This document shows positions 60,756 through 64,000 of a stretch of 64,000 nt of DNA, piece after piece. The stretch comes from Toxonevra muliebris (lineage: Eukaryota; Arthropoda; Insecta; Diptera; Pallopteridae). Below the pieces are notes generated by a model. It did no database searches. It saw only the letters and a program-made list of their open reading frames with translations, and was not told the DNA's origin. The translations under genes and the position numbers were made by a program. Every line of letters begins with the position of its first letter. The stretch's first letter is position 1. Location: assembly GCA_963691655.1 (NCBI GenBank), contig OY829329.1:7454708-7518707 (forward strand), given 5' to 3'.

Positions 60756-63700
60756 TATAGATGTACAATGTGGGAAACCCCATGAAAACCACGTATTGTT
60801 TTTTTTTTTTTTTTTTTTTTTTTTTGAAGCGTGAGTTTTGCCTTAGAAACAATAATAAATTCAGTGCTAATTTTAAGTGAAAAATTAATTTACAGTTTGT
60901 TCTTTATAATCTTGTATAGTGAATCTAATTTTGAGAAATTTTATATTGACAGAAATTGAAAAGCTTATTGTTATAGCAAAAAAAAAAGTTACTTAAACAA
61001 ACATGAGCTCATCGCCAGAAAAACTCAGAGGCATTTCGATTTGAGGGAAATAAGTATTTCTAAAATAACTAAAAAAATTTAAATTGGTATGGAATGTCAC
61101 TAAAGGGTAGAATAGTTTTTGTTGGTTATATATCTTAGATCGTGTTGGTGAATGCAGTGTATGCATACAAAGTTTTCGTTTATTGAAAAAGCTGGTTAGA
61201 CTCTGATATTAAGTGTATATTAGTGTGGCCAAAATTGTTTTCCAATATCGGCTATGCGATGAAGGAAATATATTTCCTAAACCAAGTTTGATCCAGCGCA
61301 TTTTCACCCTTACTTGACTACTATTAAATTAAGGCTCTGCCATTATCTATAAATTGCGCGATAATTATAAGTTTTATAACGTTTTACTAGCAAAATAAAT
61401 AATAAAATAAATTACAAATTTTAATAACATTACCTAGCAACGCTGACGATGAGTATTTTGTAGAGCTTTTATTATTTGTTATCCAAAATATTTGATGGAT
61501 CACCAAGTACGAGACTGAATGGTTAACAAAAATAGAATTAAAACAATAACCGAATACATAAAGTAAGTAAAATTTAATTTAAGGAAAATAATAAAAGGAA
61601 AATTTGGTAAAAAATATTTTTCCTTAAATTATGATTTTACTTATTTATGTATACACAGTCTTATAACTTTGGTTTTATTAACCTCTCAGCCACTAGCGAG
61701 ATAGGTTATTATTTTCTGGTTTAAAAATTAAGTTTTATATTTTTTCGTATTTATCAGTTATCAGTGGAAACTTTTCCGCAATTTTAAATTTGAAACTTAA
61801 GAAAGTTTTTAGATTGCGCCACTTTGATAAATATGTTTATAAATAACAGTAAAGTATTTCAAACTTTAATGGATAAAACCGACAGCAAAAAAAAAAAAAA
61901 AACCAGTCAATACTGTAAATTTTACGAAATCCGCTCAAAATAATCGGTTAAAGCAAATGAGTTATTATTTAGTTAGACATCATAATTAGAACAAATTAGA
62001 GCGCCATCACTTACACCAATACATTAAATAACAATAACATTTAATAAACTGAATCAAACACAAATAATAGCATTGGCGCGTGATTTTACCAATTTCCATA
62101 CACCAACAAAAATCTTTTTTACTCAATGAATCAGTTGTGCTGCGCTGCGCGTTTGTTCGACTCTATGAATGGCGACGCAATACTACAGACATCGCCTGAC
62201 CGCCACGCGACTTAATTTCCTAAATTTACTCACACAACCGATACTAACACATAAATACACGAATTTTCTAATATCTGTTGAGCACGTCAAAATAATATTG
62301 AAGTTAAAATCGTGAAAATCCGTTTACACTCATCAAAAGTTTATACCGAACTAAATCAGCTAAAAGGAAAAAAGCGCGCACAATACCGAATAAACAAGCT
62401 TGTTCGTTCACTTGCATACTCATTCGTTTTACAATAACAGCAATGCATGTTGTATCGTTTGCATGTTCGTGTTCGCTCATCAACATTAGTATGAACCAGT
62501 GAAGGCATTTTAGATACAATTGTATTTTTTCTCCCAAAATACTTTAAGTACTATGTTTCTTATCTTATTTAAAAACAAAAAAAAATTCAAACTTATTTCC
62601 CATTATATATATTATACAATATAAGTTTTCAAATTTTCCAGGTTTCTGTCGATTTAAATCGATGTAAATTGAGAAAATCTCATATTATATTAAACGTGTA
62701 TATACATTGAAAAAACTAGATACGTAGTAGAAATGATTTAATTCGTGCTATATTTAGTAATATATGAAGCACAGCCGTAGCCAGAACTAAACTTTGGCGG
62801 GAGCTGGACAAATTTTTAGGGAAACTGACTTTCCTTGCAATAAAAAACAGAATTTATGTTAGAAAACTTTTTGAGTGTATAATATAATAAATTAAACATC
62901 CAACATCGCTGGTTTTCGATTCAGGATTTTTTGATTTCGTTGAGCAGAAAATTTTCACAATTTAATTTAATTAATGCTTGTAAAGCATTCTAGTCAAAAT
63001 TATCACTAAAAAGCCAGTTGCAGCTTCAACTTACAACTTATAGTTAGATTAGATTTTTGAGGTGGGCATGATGCTCCCAGATTACTGCGGCCAACTACGT
63101 CCTATTGTGATATCTCCCAAAGTATTTAGGTGTTTTATAGTTCTCCTATGAGTATTATTATTACTTAACACGTTCGCGGACGTGAATGATATAACATTCA
63201 TATTCACGGTGTCACAATATGACAGGAATGCTATAGCATTTAAATATATAATACAAATTCCAACATTCAATTCTATTTAGCGTCCGCATAATCCACAACC
63301 GAACTGATCTATATATCGAAGTAAATGCTTTAGTACTCAGTGTATATAACTAATAAAATGTGATATAGTTAGAACTAGGGAAAAACGTGTAAAATTTAAA
63401 TATTACGATTACTTTAAAAGAGCCACCATTTGTCTCTTTTTGCACCTCGATACAATTTTAAGTGTCCGCGAACGTATTAAACCGTGCGTCCATAAATAAA
63501 AAAATGCGTAATAAATACATGCTTCATTATAATCGAAACCACTCTTACCAATTCGGCATGGGTTTTGAATGAAAACATATTCAATTCAGTTTTCCTTCTG
63601 TTGCATTTAAGAGTTGTGTAAATTATTGGTTAGTTCGCATAGCTTTGATATTATCTTACACTGTCTGAATTATTCATTGTTATCAAGGAGTCGAACAATT

Positions 63701-64000
63701 GATCGTAGTTATTTTTGATTGTCAATATTACTTTATACATTTTTGATGTCAAGGTATTTTATTTACCCCTATTTTGTGCCAGATTTGTCATGCTATAAGA
63801 GGGAACGTTTTCAAATACAATAAATAAAAAAATATTTAACTTGTTTCGTCCGTGTTAAGTAAATACAGATTATTTCTCAAATTAAATTTGAAAATTCAAA
63901 TGAATTTAGTGCGCGCGCAAGATGTTACCCATCCCTTTGTCCGAAGTTTGTGTGGTTTGCTAAACATGCAACCCAGGAACGGGTATTTGGTTTGAAAACT
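60756..64000. other. Non-coding AT-rich region to the window end
   Basis: No exon recognised. A GC-richer patch at 62125-62215 and repeated CACG/GTTCG words near 62400 could be regulatory, but nothing ties them to a gene. A GTGTGGCCAAAATTG word near 61224 resembles one hAT end without a partner. Confidence 0.4.

Noticed and set aside
61222..61240. Third hAT element from the word GTGTGGCCAAAA
   Set aside because: No matching opposite end or 8-bp duplication nearby.
62125..62215. Promoter at a GC-richer patch with a TCAGTT start-like word
   Set aside because: No gene on either strand to attach it to; composition alone is too weak.
1..64000. CRISPR array, operon or prophage-like system
   Set aside because: Spliced genes, SINEs and fly gene families show this is eukaryotic nuclear DNA; no regularly spaced repeat-spacer array exists.

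Overview
This 64 kb window is AT-rich nuclear DNA from a higher fly (Brachycera). The proteins closely match Drosophila families, introns follow GT-AG rules, and the flanking DNA is full of small DNA transposons and tRNA-derived SINEs. I infer a non-Drosophila acalyptrate such as a tephritid fruit fly; the sequence alone does not prove the genus. There are no operons, CRISPR arrays, rRNA genes or convincing functional tRNA genes.

Four protein-coding genes could be rebuilt exon by exon, each with reading-frame phases that close exactly. (1) dpr19-type immunoglobulin-domain neuronal recognition protein, minus strand, 4257 to 152, six coding exons, 396 aa. (2) me31B, the DDX6/Dhh1 DEAD-box RNA helicase of P bodies, minus strand, 17133 to 11922, five coding exons, 459 aa. 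(3) An HspBP1/Fes1-type Hsp70 nucleotide exchange factor, plus strand, 24347 to 25737, five exons, 304 aa. (4) An RluA/RPUSD2-type RNA pseudouridine synthase, minus strand, 45200 to 27934, eleven coding exons, 767 aa, with a long His/Gln/Ala-rich first coding exon 7.7 kb upstream of the rest. HspBP1 and the pseudouridine synthase are convergent, about 2.2 kb apart. As I recall, dpr19, me31B and RluA lie close together on Drosophila 2L around 31B, so this looks like conserved microsynteny; that is from memory and should be checked. The four genes do not form one pathway: two act on RNA, one on protein folding and one on cell-surface recognition.

The rest is a mosaic of transposon remains. It includes two intact-looking SINEs with perfect 12-bp target-site duplications and different 3' tails (11.1 kb; 12.6 kb inside a me31B intron); a decayed Tc1/mariner element (7.8-9.0 kb); a Copia-type gag-protease-integrase relic (18.3-18.85 kb); LINE fragments (13.0 and 20.9 kb); a Tc1 relic (38.3 kb); and a PIF/Harbinger-like element (47 kb). 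Two hAT-type elements share terminal inverted repeats and each has a perfect 8-bp target-site duplication (0.8 kb and 55.6 kb); the second carries a nested pogo-like element. A second pogo-like element lies at 60.1 kb. Several foldback MITEs lie between the genes and inside introns of the pseudouridine synthase gene. From 45.4 kb to the end I find no supportable coding exon; the region may be intergenic or a 5' intron of the RluA gene.

I found no new multi-gene system. The most novel items are the modular SINE family with interchangeable tails, the nested MITEs, the foldback between convergent genes, the Ser-rich insertion in the second Ig domain of the Dpr protein, and the unusual N-terminal extension of the pseudouridine synthase.
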